A stretch of DNA of 11,446 nucleotides from H111-94 sp034436045 (GCA_034436045.1 DAOTVZ010000139.1:1-11446); one strand, 5' to 3'; counted from the first letter of the stretch, positions 1 through 7,091 are shown. Numbers and translations: made by a program. The notes: a model not told the origin generated them from the letters alone.

Positions 1-275
1 AATGAGCGACGGGTGGAAGGGCGTGATGAATCACGCCCCTACGGAGTTCATGTGAAGATAAATGAGCGACGGGTGGAAAGGGCGTGATGAATCACGCCCC
101 TACGGAGTTCATGTGAAGATAAATGAGCGACGGGTGGAAGGGCGTGATGAATCACGCCCCTACGGAGTTCATGTGAAGATAAATGAGCGACGGGTGGAAG
201 GGCGTGATGAATCACGCCCCTACGGAGTTCATGTGAAGATTAATGAGTGACGGGTGGAAAGGGCGTGATGAATCA

Positions 276-288
276 TGGCCTGGAAGCG
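276..288. other. Non-repeat junction inside broken repeat unit 5
   Basis: Unit 5 follows the consensus up to GATGAATCA (275). It then has 13 unrelated bases (TGGCCTGGAAGCG), after which the next unit resumes at GAGCGACGGG. The right arm of the palindrome and the ACGGAGTTCATGTGAAGAT part are missing. This looks like a deletion with filler, or a recombination scar, in the array. Confidence 0.75.
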
Positions 289-365
289 GAGCGACGGGTG
301 GAAAGGGCGTGATGAATCACGCCCCTACGGAGTTCATGTGAAGATAAATGAGCGGCGGGTGGAAA

Positions 366-385
366 GGGCGTGATTCATCACGCCC
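366..385. repeat. Palindrome of unit 7 with inverted core
   Basis: This reads GGGCGTGATTCATCACGCCC, the exact reverse complement of the palindrome in the other intact units. Because the arms are self-complementary, only the two-base core (TC instead of GA, 375-376) reveals the flip. Two adjacent substitutions would give the same result. Confidence 0.9.
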
Positions 386-551
386 CTACGGAGTTCATGT
401 GAAGATTAATGAGCGATGGGTGGAAAGGGCGTGATGAATCACGCCCCTACGGAGTTCATGTGAAGATTAATGAGTGACGGGTGGAAAGGGCGTGATGAAT
501 CACGCCCCTACGGAGTTCATGTGAAGATTAATGTATAGTAACAGCAGAGCC

Positions 552-560
552 GGAGGGAGG
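552..560 (+). promoter_or_regulatory. Strong ribosome binding site of the first operon gene
   Basis: GGAGGGAGG lies 5 nt before the ATG at 566 and supports that start. Only about 36 bp separate the repeat array from the ATG, so the promoter must lie inside the array, upstream of the window, or in this short gap. No convincing -35/-10 pair is visible in the gap. Confidence 0.75.
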
Positions 561-565
561 CGCAG

Positions 566-1462
566 ATGAAACCAGCGCGCTTTACATATCATGACCCGGT
601 TTCGCGTGACGAGGCGTTGGCCTTGCTCACCACCTACGCTGACGATGCCAAAATACTGGCAGGGGGGCAGAGTCTTGTCCCTTTACTTAATATGCGCCTG
701 GCGCAACCTGCTCACTTGGTAGACATCAACCATCTTACCGAACTCGCATACATTCATGAGGAGAAAGGTGGCATCGCCATCGGCGCACTGGCACGTCATC
801 GTGATGCCGAACACTCAGCTATTGTGCGCCGTCTCTGTCCACTACTGGCCGAGGCCATGCCCCTGGTTGGTCATGCCCCTATCCGTTCACGCGGCACCAT
901 CTGCGGCTCGCTGGCCCACGCCGACCCGACGGCGGAACTCCCCGCCGTGCTGCTGGCGCTGGGCGGGCATGTGTACGCCGAATCACATGAGGGCACACGC
1001 ACCATCGCTGCCGAGAACTTCTTCATCAGTGAGTTACAAACCACCCTGCACAGCACCGAGCTGCTTACGGGGGTCTGGTTCCCAGCTGCGCCTGCGTATA
1101 CAGGGGCGGCGTTTTTAGAGATATGCCGTCGGCATGGCGATTTCGCGCTGGTGGGTGTGGCAGCACAGATCACGCTTGCTGAAGATCAGCACATTGCAGA
1201 GGCCCACCTGGCGCTGGTGGGTGTGGCCCCAACGCCGCTACGCGATGCCCAGAGCGAAGAGCTGCTACGCGGCGAACTGCCGGAGACAGGCATATTCCGC
1301 GAGGTTGCAGCACGTATCATGTCTATGCTCCGACCTAACAGCGACATTCACGCTTCGGCTGAGTACCGTCGCAGCGTGGCCGGTGTGCTGGTCGAGCGTG
1401 CCCTGTCACTGGCCAGCGAACGCGCCCGCCAGAGTATAGAAGGCGAGGAAAAGAAGCGATGA
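566..1462 (+). CDS. Molybdenum hydroxylase FAD-binding (medium) subunit, CoxM/CutM/XdhB-like
   Basis: This 298-residue protein has the usual size for the FAD subunit of three-subunit Mo hydroxylases (xanthine dehydrogenase / CO dehydrogenase superfamily). It accepts electrons from the 2Fe-2S subunit and passes them to an acceptor in the cytoplasm. The FAD pyrophosphate-binding signature AGGQSLVPLLNMR is at residues 32-44. The second FAD motif, TICGSLAHADPTAEL, is at 111-125, where CoxM proteins usually have TIGGNLAHADPAAE. The C-terminal domain keeps the family pattern FLEICRRHGDFALVG at about 183-197. A strong GGAGGGAGG supports the ATG at 566. Its stop overlaps the next start by 4 nt (ATGA), so translation is probably coupled. 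The family assignment is secure. The substrate cannot be read from this subunit. Confidence 0.95.
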   Translation: MKPARFTYHDPVSRDEALALLTTYADDAKILAGGQSLVPLLNMRLAQPAHLVDINHLTELAYIHEEKGGIAIGALARHRDAEHSAIVRRLCPLLAEAMPLVGHAPIRSRGTICGSLAHADPTAELPAVLLALGGHVYAESHEGTRTIAAENFFISELQTTLHSTELLTGVWFPAAPAYTGAAFLEICRRHGDFALVGVAAQITLAEDQHIAEAHLALVGVAPTPLRDAQSEELLRGELPETGIFREVAARIMSMLRPNSDIHASAEYRRSVAGVLVERALSLASERARQSIEGEEKKR

Positions 1463-2016
1463 GTATATATGACGAACATGCAGTCCATCCGGCGGAGAAG
1501 CGCGAGATTCGCGTGCGTGTCAACGGCGTCGAGCGCACGGCGCAGGTAGAGGCGCGCTGGTTGTTGAGTGACGTGCTACGCCACGAATGGCATCTGACCG
1601 GTACCCATGTTGGCTGCGAACATGGCGTCTGCGGGGCTTGCACAGTTCTCTTCAATGGTGCCCCCGTGCGCTCCTGCTTGATGTTTGCCATTCAAGCCGA
1701 TGGCGGTGAACTGCTGACAGTTGAGGGGCTGGCGCAGAGCGACGGCACGCTACATCCCATTCAGCAGGCCCTGCACATCTATCACGGCTTGCAATGCGGC
1801 TACTGCACGCCCGGTTTCCTGATGAATATTTACGCCTTCTTGCAAGAACAGCCGCCTGCGAACCTGAGTGATGACGAGATTCGTGAGGCGCTCTCCGGCA
1901 ATCTGTGTCGCTGCACCGGCTACCAGGGCATCGTGGAGGCAGTACGCCATCTGTTGCAAGAGCGGGCCAGCAATAAAATACAGGCCACACAGGCAGTAGC
2001 GACGGAGGAGGTATGA
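1459..2016 (+). CDS. Molybdenum hydroxylase 2Fe-2S (small) subunit, CoxS/XdhC-like
   Basis: This 185-residue iron-sulfur subunit links the Mo site to FAD. The N-terminal plant-type ferredoxin domain has ligands C53, C58, C61 (GCEHGVCGACTV) and C73 (RSC). The C-terminal four-helix domain has C113 and C116 (QCGYCTPG) and C150 and C152 (GNLCRCTGY), which hold the second cluster near molybdopterin. All eight cysteines are present, so the protein should be functional. GAGGAA 8 nt upstream supports the ATG at 1459. The gene overlaps its neighbours on both sides by ATGA or nearly so, typical of a stoichiometric complex. Residues 1-16 and 169-185 extend slightly beyond the conserved domain; the tail is Ala/Gln/Thr-rich and looks flexible. 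Confidence 0.97.
   Translation: MSIYDEHAVHPAEKREIRVRVNGVERTAQVEARWLLSDVLRHEWHLTGTHVGCEHGVCGACTVLFNGAPVRSCLMFAIQADGGELLTVEGLAQSDGTLHPIQQALHIYHGLQCGYCTPGFLMNIYAFLQEQPPANLSDDEIREALSGNLCRCTGYQGIVEAVRHLLQERASNKIQATQAVATEEV
2004..2011 (+). promoter_or_regulatory. Ribosome binding site that decides the large-subunit start
   Basis: GGAGGAGG ends 1 nt before the ATG at 2013 but 7 nt before the ATG at 2019. The second ATG therefore has the better spacing, although the overlapping ATGA at 2013 could still be used by coupled translation. Confidence 0.7.
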
Positions 2017-2018
2017 GT

Positions 2019-4424
2019 ATGGCGACACGCACATTTGGCATGCCGGTAGCACGCAAAGAAGACCCTCGCTTCCTGACCGGTTCCGCAACCTATATCGACG
2101 ACATCGACCTGCCCGCTATGCAGCACGCAGCCATCTTGCGCAGCCCCTACGCTCACGCCCGTATCCGCTCGATTGACACCAGCAAGGCAGCGGCGCTCCA
2201 AGGAGTTAGCCTCGTGCTAACCTATCGTGATCTGGTAGCCACAGGCATCGCTGCGCAACCACTCCCTCTGCTCATTCCGCATCCCGCGCTGACGCATCCA
2301 CATACCGCCTATGCACTGGCGAAAGACACGGTGCGCTATGTTGGCGAAGCGGTAGCAATGGTAGTGGCAACAGATCGCTATATTGCTGAGGATGCACTTG
2401 AATTGATCGAGGTCGATTACGAGCCATTGCCGGTGGTCAGTCCACGCGAATTGGATAGCGTCGTGAGGCCGGAGACGCCACAGATTTATGCCGATACACC
2501 CAATAATATCGCTGCACATCTCGTGCAGCAGGTAGGTGATGTCGATGCCGCTTTCGCGCAAGCGGCACATGTTTTCCGGCGGCGTGTAACCATTGAACGC
2601 AGCGCCAGTTTGCCGATGGAGACGCGCGGTGTGGTGGCCCGCTTCGACGCCTTTGAGCGCATCCTGACGGTGTGGGACAGCACGCAGGGGCCAATTTCGA
2701 TTCGCAACGGGCTGGCCGTTCTCTTCGGATTGCCTGTTGACAAGGTGCGCGTCACTACACCGGATATAGGCGGTGGCTTTGGCGTCAAGATCATGCTTTT
2801 CTACTCGGAAGAGGTGCTGGTGCCCCTGGCAGCGATGAAACTGGGCTGCCCCGTCAAATGGATTGAGGATCGCCGCGAGCATATGCTGGCCTCAAACCAC
2901 GAGCGCGGCCAATTGCACGATATTTCGGTGGCGATGGATGAGGACGGGCATATTCTGGGTTTGCGCGACATCTTCTGGCACGATACCGGGGCCTATTGCC
3001 CCTACGGAATCATTGTACCGCAGATCACCTCTTGCCAGTTGCCCGGCCCCTATAAGTTGCCAACGTATTATTCGGATGCCACAGTTGTCTATACTAACCG
3101 GACGCCGGTCAGCCCTTATCGTGGTGCTGGTCGTCCACAGGGCGTCTTTGCGATGGAGCGCATTCTAGACTATGCCGCCGATCAACTCGACATCGACCGT
3201 GCGGAGATTCGCAGCCGCAATTTTATTCAGCCCGAAGAGTTCCCCTACGATGTCGGGCTAGTCTTTCAGGATGGCTTGCCCACGTGCTACGATAGTGGCA
3301 ACTATCCCGCCTGCCTGGAGCGCCTGTTAGAGATGATCGATTACGATCACTTTCCAGAGCAGCAGCAACAGGCGCGAGCGGAGGGACGCTATCTCGGCCT
3401 GGGCCTCGGCTGCTATGTTGAAGGCACGGGCATCGGCCCCTATGAGGGCGCGCATATCCTCATTGATAATCAGGGCGAGGTACACGTTGCGACCGGTGTC
3501 TCAACGCAGGGTCAGGGACATCCAACAACCTTCGCACAGATTGCTGCCGATATTTTGCAGGTGCCGCTCGAAAAAGTGCATGTCACGACAGGCGATACGC
3601 AGCGTTTTCAGTGGGGGGCGGGTACGTATGCCAGTCGCGCGCTGGTCGTAGCCGGTAATGCCACTGCACTGGCGGCACAGGCCGTCAAAGAGAAGGCACT
3701 GAAGATCGCAGCTTACGCGCTGGAGGTATCGCCGGAAGATCTGGAGCTGGTGGATGGGCGCGTGTGCGTCAAGGGCGCGCCATCGCGGGGCCTCTCGTTG
3801 GCCGCGCTCTCGATCATCTCCAATCCCATCCGCTACGCCTATGGGGCAAAAGCGGCTGATCTACCAGCTTCGCTGCCGCCGCGCGAACCGCCGCTCCCTC
3901 CTGGCGAGGAACCCGGTTTAGAGGCCGTGCGCTACTTTAGCCCGCCACACGCCACCTTCGCCAATGGTATGCACGCGGCTATTATCGAAGTCGATGTGCA
4001 GACCGGTATCGTCAAGATACGCAAGTATGTCGCCGTGCATGACTGTGGTCGGCTGGTCAATCCACAGGTTGTGGAGGGACAGATTTATGGCGGTGTCGCG
4101 CAAGGCATCGGTGGCTCTTTCTACGAGCAATTTGTCTATGACGAGAACGGGCAATTGCTCAACGCCAACTACCTCGACTTCCTGATCCCCTATGCAACCG
4201 AGGTGCCACACATGGAGGTCGATCATATCGAAACACCCTCGCCGATTAATCCGCTTGGCATCAAAGGCGCGGGCGAGGCCGGTTGTATTCCGGTGCCCGC
4301 TCTGATGGCAGCGGCGCTGGAGGACGCCTTACGCCCGTTTGGCGCGCGCGTTGATCAGATGCCCTTAACACCTACTGCCATCATGCAACTCATTACCGGC
4401 AAACAGAACACATCCGCGCAATAG
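2019..4424 (+). CDS. Molybdenum hydroxylase molybdopterin-binding (large) subunit, form II CoxL / XDH-like
   Basis: This is the catalytic Mo-cofactor subunit (801 residues from ATG 2019, 803 from 2013; the family is about 760-810). Numbered from 2013, it opens with the a/b hammerhead domain (RKEDPRFLTG, 14-23; VRYVGEAVAMVVA, 107-119). It then has the Mo-binding DIGGGFGVK (251-259), the active-site loop SPYRGAGR (367-374), TQGQGH (498-503) and GIKGAGEAG (749-757), whose E755 corresponds to the catalytic glutamate. PYRGAGR matches the form II CoxL-like group. It lacks the selenocysteine-like AYxCSFR Cys of true aerobic CO dehydrogenase, so CO is an unlikely substrate. The gene order M-S-L resembles form I coxMSL, while the loop is form II. 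The downstream carbamate kinase and nucleobase permease favour a purine or other N-heterocycle. No maturation genes (coxDEF or XdhC-chaperone type) are visible in the window. Confidence 0.95.
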   Translation: MATRTFGMPVARKEDPRFLTGSATYIDDIDLPAMQHAAILRSPYAHARIRSIDTSKAAALQGVSLVLTYRDLVATGIAAQPLPLLIPHPALTHPHTAYALAKDTVRYVGEAVAMVVATDRYIAEDALELIEVDYEPLPVVSPRELDSVVRPETPQIYADTPNNIAAHLVQQVGDVDAAFAQAAHVFRRRVTIERSASLPMETRGVVARFDAFERILTVWDSTQGPISIRNGLAVLFGLPVDKVRVTTPDIGGGFGVKIMLFYSEEVLVPLAAMKLGCPVKWIEDRREHMLASNHERGQLHDISVAMDEDGHILGLRDIFWHDTGAYCPYGIIVPQITSCQLPGPYKLPTYYSDATVVYTNRTPVSPYRGAGRPQGVFAMERILDYAADQLDIDRAEIRSRNFIQPEEFPYDVGLVFQDGLPTCYDSGNYPACLERLLEMIDYDHFPEQQQQARAEGRYLGLGLGCYVEGTGIGPYEGAHILIDNQGEVHVATGVSTQGQGHPTTFAQIAADILQVPLEKVHVTTGDTQRFQWGAGTYASRALVVAGNATALAAQAVKEKALKIAAYALEVSPEDLELVDGRVCVKGAPSRGLSLAALSIISNPIRYAYGAKAADLPASLPPREPPLPPGEEPGLEAVRYFSPPHATFANGMHAAIIEVDVQTGIVKIRKYVAVHDCGRLVNPQVVEGQIYGGVAQGIGGSFYEQFVYDENGQLLNANYLDFLIPYATEVPHMEVDHIETPSPINPLGIKGAGEAGCIPVPALMAAALEDALRPFGARVDQMPLTPTAIMQLITGKQNTSAQ

Positions 4425-4435
4425 CGTTGTTGTGC

Positions 4436-4442
4436 AAGGAGG
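4436..4442 (+). promoter_or_regulatory. Ribosome binding site of carbamate kinase
   Basis: AAGGAGG lies 8 nt before the ATG at 4451. It selects this start over the in-frame TTG at 4427, which would place the SD inside the coding region. Confidence 0.8.
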
Positions 4443-4450
4443 TCAGCTTT

Positions 4451-5473
4451 ATGTCATTGCAGCCACCGCTCGCAGTCGTTGCCATCGGCGGCAACTCTCT
4501 TATGAGAGATAATCAGCATCAATCGCTGGCAGACGAACAGGAAGCCGTACACGAAACGGCACGGCATATCGCGGAGATGGTGGCACAGGGCTGGCATGTG
4601 GTCGTGACACACGGTAATGGGCCGCAGGTGGGGCAGCAGTTGTTACGCGCAGAGCTGGCACGCCACGTTATACCAGAGATACCTCCCCTGGATATAGCTG
4701 TCGCGGAGACACAGGGCAGTATTGGTTACATCATTCAAAGAGCGCTAAACAACGAGTTTCACCGTCGTGGCCTGGCAAAACAGGCCGTGACGCTGATTAC
4801 GCAAACGCTGGTGGACGCGAGCGACCCCGCCATGCACACACCGAGCAAACCCATTGGCCTGTTCTACACGGCGGAGGAGGCCCGCCAGAAGCAGCGCGAG
4901 TATGGTTGGAGCATGCTGGAGGATGCTGGACGCGGCTGGCGGCGCGTTGTCGCTTCACCCAACCCGCAGAGAATCATTGAGCAGCAGGCCATCGAGATGC
5001 TGGCACGCACGGGCTTCGTCGTCATCGCAACGGGCGGCGGCGGTATTCCGGTCACTATTGATAATGATGGTATGTTGAATGGACTTGAGGCGGTCATTGA
5101 TAAAGACCTGGCCTCTAGCCACTTAGCCAGTAGCCTGCGTGCCGACCTGCTGCTCATCTCCACCGGCGTGGAGCAGGTAGCATTGCACTATCATACGCCC
5201 CAACAGCGTAACCTGGGCAGACTGACTTTCAGCGAAGCGAGGCGCTATCTCGATGAAGGACAATTTGCCAGGGGCAGTATGGAACCAAAGATACGTGCTG
5301 TGCTTGAATTTCTGGAACGGGGCGGGCGCGCCGCGCTCATTACGATGCCGGAGGCGATGATCCGCGCGCTCAAGAGGGAGACCGGAACATGGATACTTCC
5401 CGATGGGCAGCCGTGGCCTGAACTGGCCCTCGATTCCAGTTTGAAAAACTCAAGCATACATGGTACTATATAA
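4451..5473 (+). CDS. arcC: Carbamate kinase (ArcC/YqeA-like)
   Basis: This cytoplasmic enzyme of the amino-acid kinase fold interconverts carbamoyl phosphate + ADP and ATP + carbamate (then CO2 + NH3). The 340 residues are slightly longer than the usual ~310, mainly through a C-terminal tail. Visible motifs are AIGGNSL (11-17), THGNGPQVGQ (53-62), ETQGSIGY (86-93), the TGGGGIPV nucleotide/phosphate loop (194-201), EAVIDKDLAS (213-222) and GSMEPK (275-280). The order and spacing are those of carbamate kinase, not of glutamate or aspartate kinases. In most relatives the ADP-site stretch is TDVDxV; here it reads STGVEQV, a small deviation. The gene starts 26 nt after the Mo-hydroxylase large subunit on the same strand. 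That placement suggests energy and ammonia recovery from ureide or purine breakdown rather than the arginine deiminase pathway, since no arcA or arcB is present. Confidence 0.93.
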   Translation: MSLQPPLAVVAIGGNSLMRDNQHQSLADEQEAVHETARHIAEMVAQGWHVVVTHGNGPQVGQQLLRAELARHVIPEIPPLDIAVAETQGSIGYIIQRALNNEFHRRGLAKQAVTLITQTLVDASDPAMHTPSKPIGLFYTAEEARQKQREYGWSMLEDAGRGWRRVVASPNPQRIIEQQAIEMLARTGFVVIATGGGGIPVTIDNDGMLNGLEAVIDKDLASSHLASSLRADLLLISTGVEQVALHYHTPQQRNLGRLTFSEARRYLDEGQFARGSMEPKIRAVLEFLERGGRAALITMPEAMIRALKRETGTWILPDGQPWPELALDSSLKNSSIHGTI

Positions 5474-5562
5474 CTATCACTCTCATTCCCTCAGAGAGAA
5501 AGGAGGCATCTACTTCCTCTATCGTTTTTCCGTCTGTAGTACCCCTTTTGTTTTTCATTAGC

Positions 5563-5570
5563 AAGGAGAA
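5563..5570 (+). promoter_or_regulatory. Ribosome binding site of the permease
   Basis: AAGGAGAA, with AGGAG 6 nt before the ATG at 5575, selects that start. The in-frame TTG at 5548 would put the SD within the coding region. Confidence 0.8.
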
Positions 5571-5574
5571 CTGC

Positions 5575-6915
5575 ATGGCAACACTTGAACAGCAAAAACA
5601 AGGTTATTTTACGGGCTGGAAGCTCAAGACCAGCGGCATCATCGCACCGGAGGAACGCCTGCCCTGGGGCGAGTCCATTCTGGTGGGATTACAACATGTC
5701 CTCGCTATGTTCGGCTCGACGGTACTTGGCCCGATTCTGATGGGATTCAATCCGAACACGGCTATCTTCTTCTCTGGCATCGGCACGTTAATCTTCTTCC
5801 TCATTGTAGGAGGGCGCGTCCCCAGCTACCTGGGATCAAGCTTCTCCTTCATTGCTGTAGTCGCTGCTGCTACCGCCTATTCCGGTCACGGGCCTAACCC
5901 GCATGTGGGTCTGGCGCTTGGCGGTATCATCGCTGCCGGTGTGGTCTACGCCATCATCGCTCTTATTGTCATCTTCGCAGGCTACAAGTGGATTGAATAC
6001 CTGATGCCGCCCATCGTGACAGGCGCGGTCGTCGCCACTATTGGCCTGAACCTGGCCGGAGCCGCTATCGGAGACGCCAGCGGTAGTCAGTTCGACACGT
6101 GGATGGCCGTCATTACGGTGCTGGCCGTTGCCCTGATCGCCGTCTACGCGCCGGGGCCGTTGCGTCGCCTGCCCATCCTGCTCGGTGGCATCGTCGGCTA
6201 CCTGATCTATCTGCTGCTGGCAAACGGCTTTGGCCTGGGCAAACCTATTGACTTTACGCAACTGGCAAAAGCGCCCTGGATCGGCCTGCCAGCTTTTGCC
6301 AGCCCGACCTTCAACGCGCACGCAATGGTGCTGATTGCCCCGGTTGCCATCATCCTGGTGGCAGAGAACCTGGGCCATATCAAAGCGGTCGGCGCGATGA
6401 CGGGACGTAACCTGGATAAATACCTGGGGCGCGCTTTCCTCGGTGATAGTATTGCTACCATCGTTTCCGGTTTTGGCGGTGGGACAGGCGTCACAACCTA
6501 TGCAGAAAACATTGGGGTCATGGCGGTGACCCGTATCTACTCGACGTTGATCTTTATCATCGCCGCCGTAGTTGCCATCCTGCTCGGTTTCTGCCCCAAG
6601 TTCGGGGCCTTGATTCAAACATTACCTTCAGGTGTTCTCGGCGGACTGGCTATTGTCCTCTTCGGCCTGATCGCAGCTACTGGCGGGCGCATCTGGATAG
6701 AGAACAAGGTGGACTTCTCCAAGAGCCGCAACCTGATTACTGCTGCCGTTGCGCTCATTCTTGGCGCGGGTAACTTCACACTCAATATCGCGGGTTTCGC
6801 CTTGAGCGGCATCGGCACCGCGACCTTCGGGGCCATCATTATCTACCAGCTTCTGCGCGGTCGCGGCGAGGAGGCTACCCTCGCAGAATCGCCGGAACTG
6901 GAGGTCGAGGTTTAG
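5575..6915 (+). CDS. NCS2-family nucleobase permease (uracil/xanthine type)
   Basis: This 446-residue, very hydrophobic inner-membrane protein has the layout of NCS2 (NAT) proton symporters, which have about 14 membrane segments. Family markers are GLQHVLAMFGSTVLGP near residues 39-54, YLGSSFSFI at 85-93, VAENLGH with E264 (counterpart of UraA E241), and TTYAENIGVMAVTRIYST. The last contains the signature ENIGVMAVTR at 311-320 (UraA E290 corresponds to E311). A Glu at the first signature position is typical of uracil-type members such as UraA and RutG; xanthine/urate members usually have Gln. UraA has Gly before this Glu and this protein has Ala310. The C-terminal tail is short and acidic. 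As last gene of the operon, 101 bp after carbamate kinase, it probably imports the substrate. Substrate identity is uncertain. Confidence 0.93.
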   Translation: MATLEQQKQGYFTGWKLKTSGIIAPEERLPWGESILVGLQHVLAMFGSTVLGPILMGFNPNTAIFFSGIGTLIFFLIVGGRVPSYLGSSFSFIAVVAAATAYSGHGPNPHVGLALGGIIAAGVVYAIIALIVIFAGYKWIEYLMPPIVTGAVVATIGLNLAGAAIGDASGSQFDTWMAVITVLAVALIAVYAPGPLRRLPILLGGIVGYLIYLLLANGFGLGKPIDFTQLAKAPWIGLPAFASPTFNAHAMVLIAPVAIILVAENLGHIKAVGAMTGRNLDKYLGRAFLGDSIATIVSGFGGGTGVTTYAENIGVMAVTRIYSTLIFIIAAVVAILLGFCPKFGALIQTLPSGVLGGLAIVLFGLIAATGGRIWIENKVDFSKSRNLITAAVALILGAGNFTLNIAGFALSGIGTATFGAIIIYQLLRGRGEEATLAESPELEVEV

Positions 6916-6927
6916 GAAGCTAAACCT
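6908..6927 (+). terminator. Small hairpin overlapping the permease stop codon
   Basis: AGGTTTAG-GAAG-CTAAACCT is a perfect 8-bp stem with a 4-nt loop, and the TAG stop lies in the left arm. No U-run follows, so intrinsic termination is not certain. It may help define the mRNA 3' end together with the larger hairpin downstream. Confidence 0.4.
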
Positions 6928-6933
6928 GGAGTT

Positions 6934-7020
6934 GCAGAGTCAGCGAGACAGCGCCCCTACAATGATAAGACATCGTTTGCGTCTATTATCATTGTAGGGG
7001 CGCTGTCTCGCTGACTCTGC
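6934..7020. repeat. Long near-perfect inverted repeat (87 bp) between convergent genes
   Basis: The left arm 6934-6971 begins GCAGAGTCAGCGAGACAGCG and the right arm 6981-7020 is its reverse complement. There are 35 perfect base pairs, then 3 more pairs after a 2-nt bulge in the right arm, with a 9-nt loop (6972-6980). Both arms contain CGCCCCTAC, also present in every intact unit of the 1-529 array. It lies 18 bp after the permease stop and could stop transcription from both sides, but neither side has a T-run. No target-site duplication is evident at its ends. It is best described as a REP/MITE-like hairpin element. Confidence 0.9.
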
Positions 7021-7091
7021 CCCCATAGAGGTAGCCCATTGTTACGGCCTCAGCCCGACCAGTTTTCTCGGTTGCGGTTAGAGAGAGCGAG

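Larger units (their letters stand above)
1..529. repeat. Tandem array of nine 60-61 bp units, each with a perfect palindrome
   Basis: Nine units start near 1, 61, 122, 182, 242, 289, 347, 408 and 469. Each opens with AATGAGCGACGGGTGGAA and ends with ACGGAGTTCATGTGAAGAT plus A or T. The 60/61 bp difference is one A before GGGCG (GGAAGGG versus GGAAAGGG). Units 1-4, 6, 8 and 9 hold GGGCGTGATGAATCACGCCC, a 9-bp perfect inverted repeat around a GA core. Unit 7 has a TC core. Unit 5 is broken after its first half-palindrome. The array enters from outside the window and stops about 36 bp before the first gene. An open frame at 62-250 only reads the repeat as a 20-residue peptide repeat and is not credible as a gene. 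This may be a REP-like or minisatellite array, or a cluster of operator-like dyads. Function is unknown. Confidence 0.95.

Noticed and set aside
62..250. Open frame with 20-residue peptide repeats (GRDESRPYGVHVKINE)
   Set aside because: It is the tandem DNA repeat read in one frame. The frame breaks wherever a unit is 61 bp, there is no SD, and no protein-like selection is visible.
1..529. CRISPR array
   Set aside because: The whole 60-61 bp unit is conserved, with no variable spacers, and no cas genes are seen.
530..545. Possible -10 box TATAGT (534-539) before the operon
   Set aside because: No acceptable -35 hexamer at the right distance in the repeat sequence upstream.
2217..2882. Long minus-strand open frame opposite the Mo-hydroxylase large subunit
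   Set aside because: Antisense shadow. The plus-strand protein contains all family motifs.
566..4424. Genuine aerobic CO dehydrogenase (coxMSL)
   Set aside because: The large subunit has PYRGAGR and lacks the AYxCSFR cysteine loop; no coxDEF accessory genes follow.
5499..5506. Orphan SD-like AAAGGAGG between carbamate kinase and permease
   Set aside because: No start codon follows at a usable distance and no short leader ORF is evident; also no recognisable purine riboswitch fold in this 101-bp gap.
5836..6618. Long minus-strand open frame opposite the permease
   Set aside because: Low-complexity, Asp/Gln/Gly-rich shadow of a GC-rich membrane protein gene, with no homology pattern. The plus-strand permease is certain.
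6934..7020. Insertion sequence end or complete MITE
   Set aside because: No target-site duplication or transposase is seen; kept as a hairpin repeat element only.
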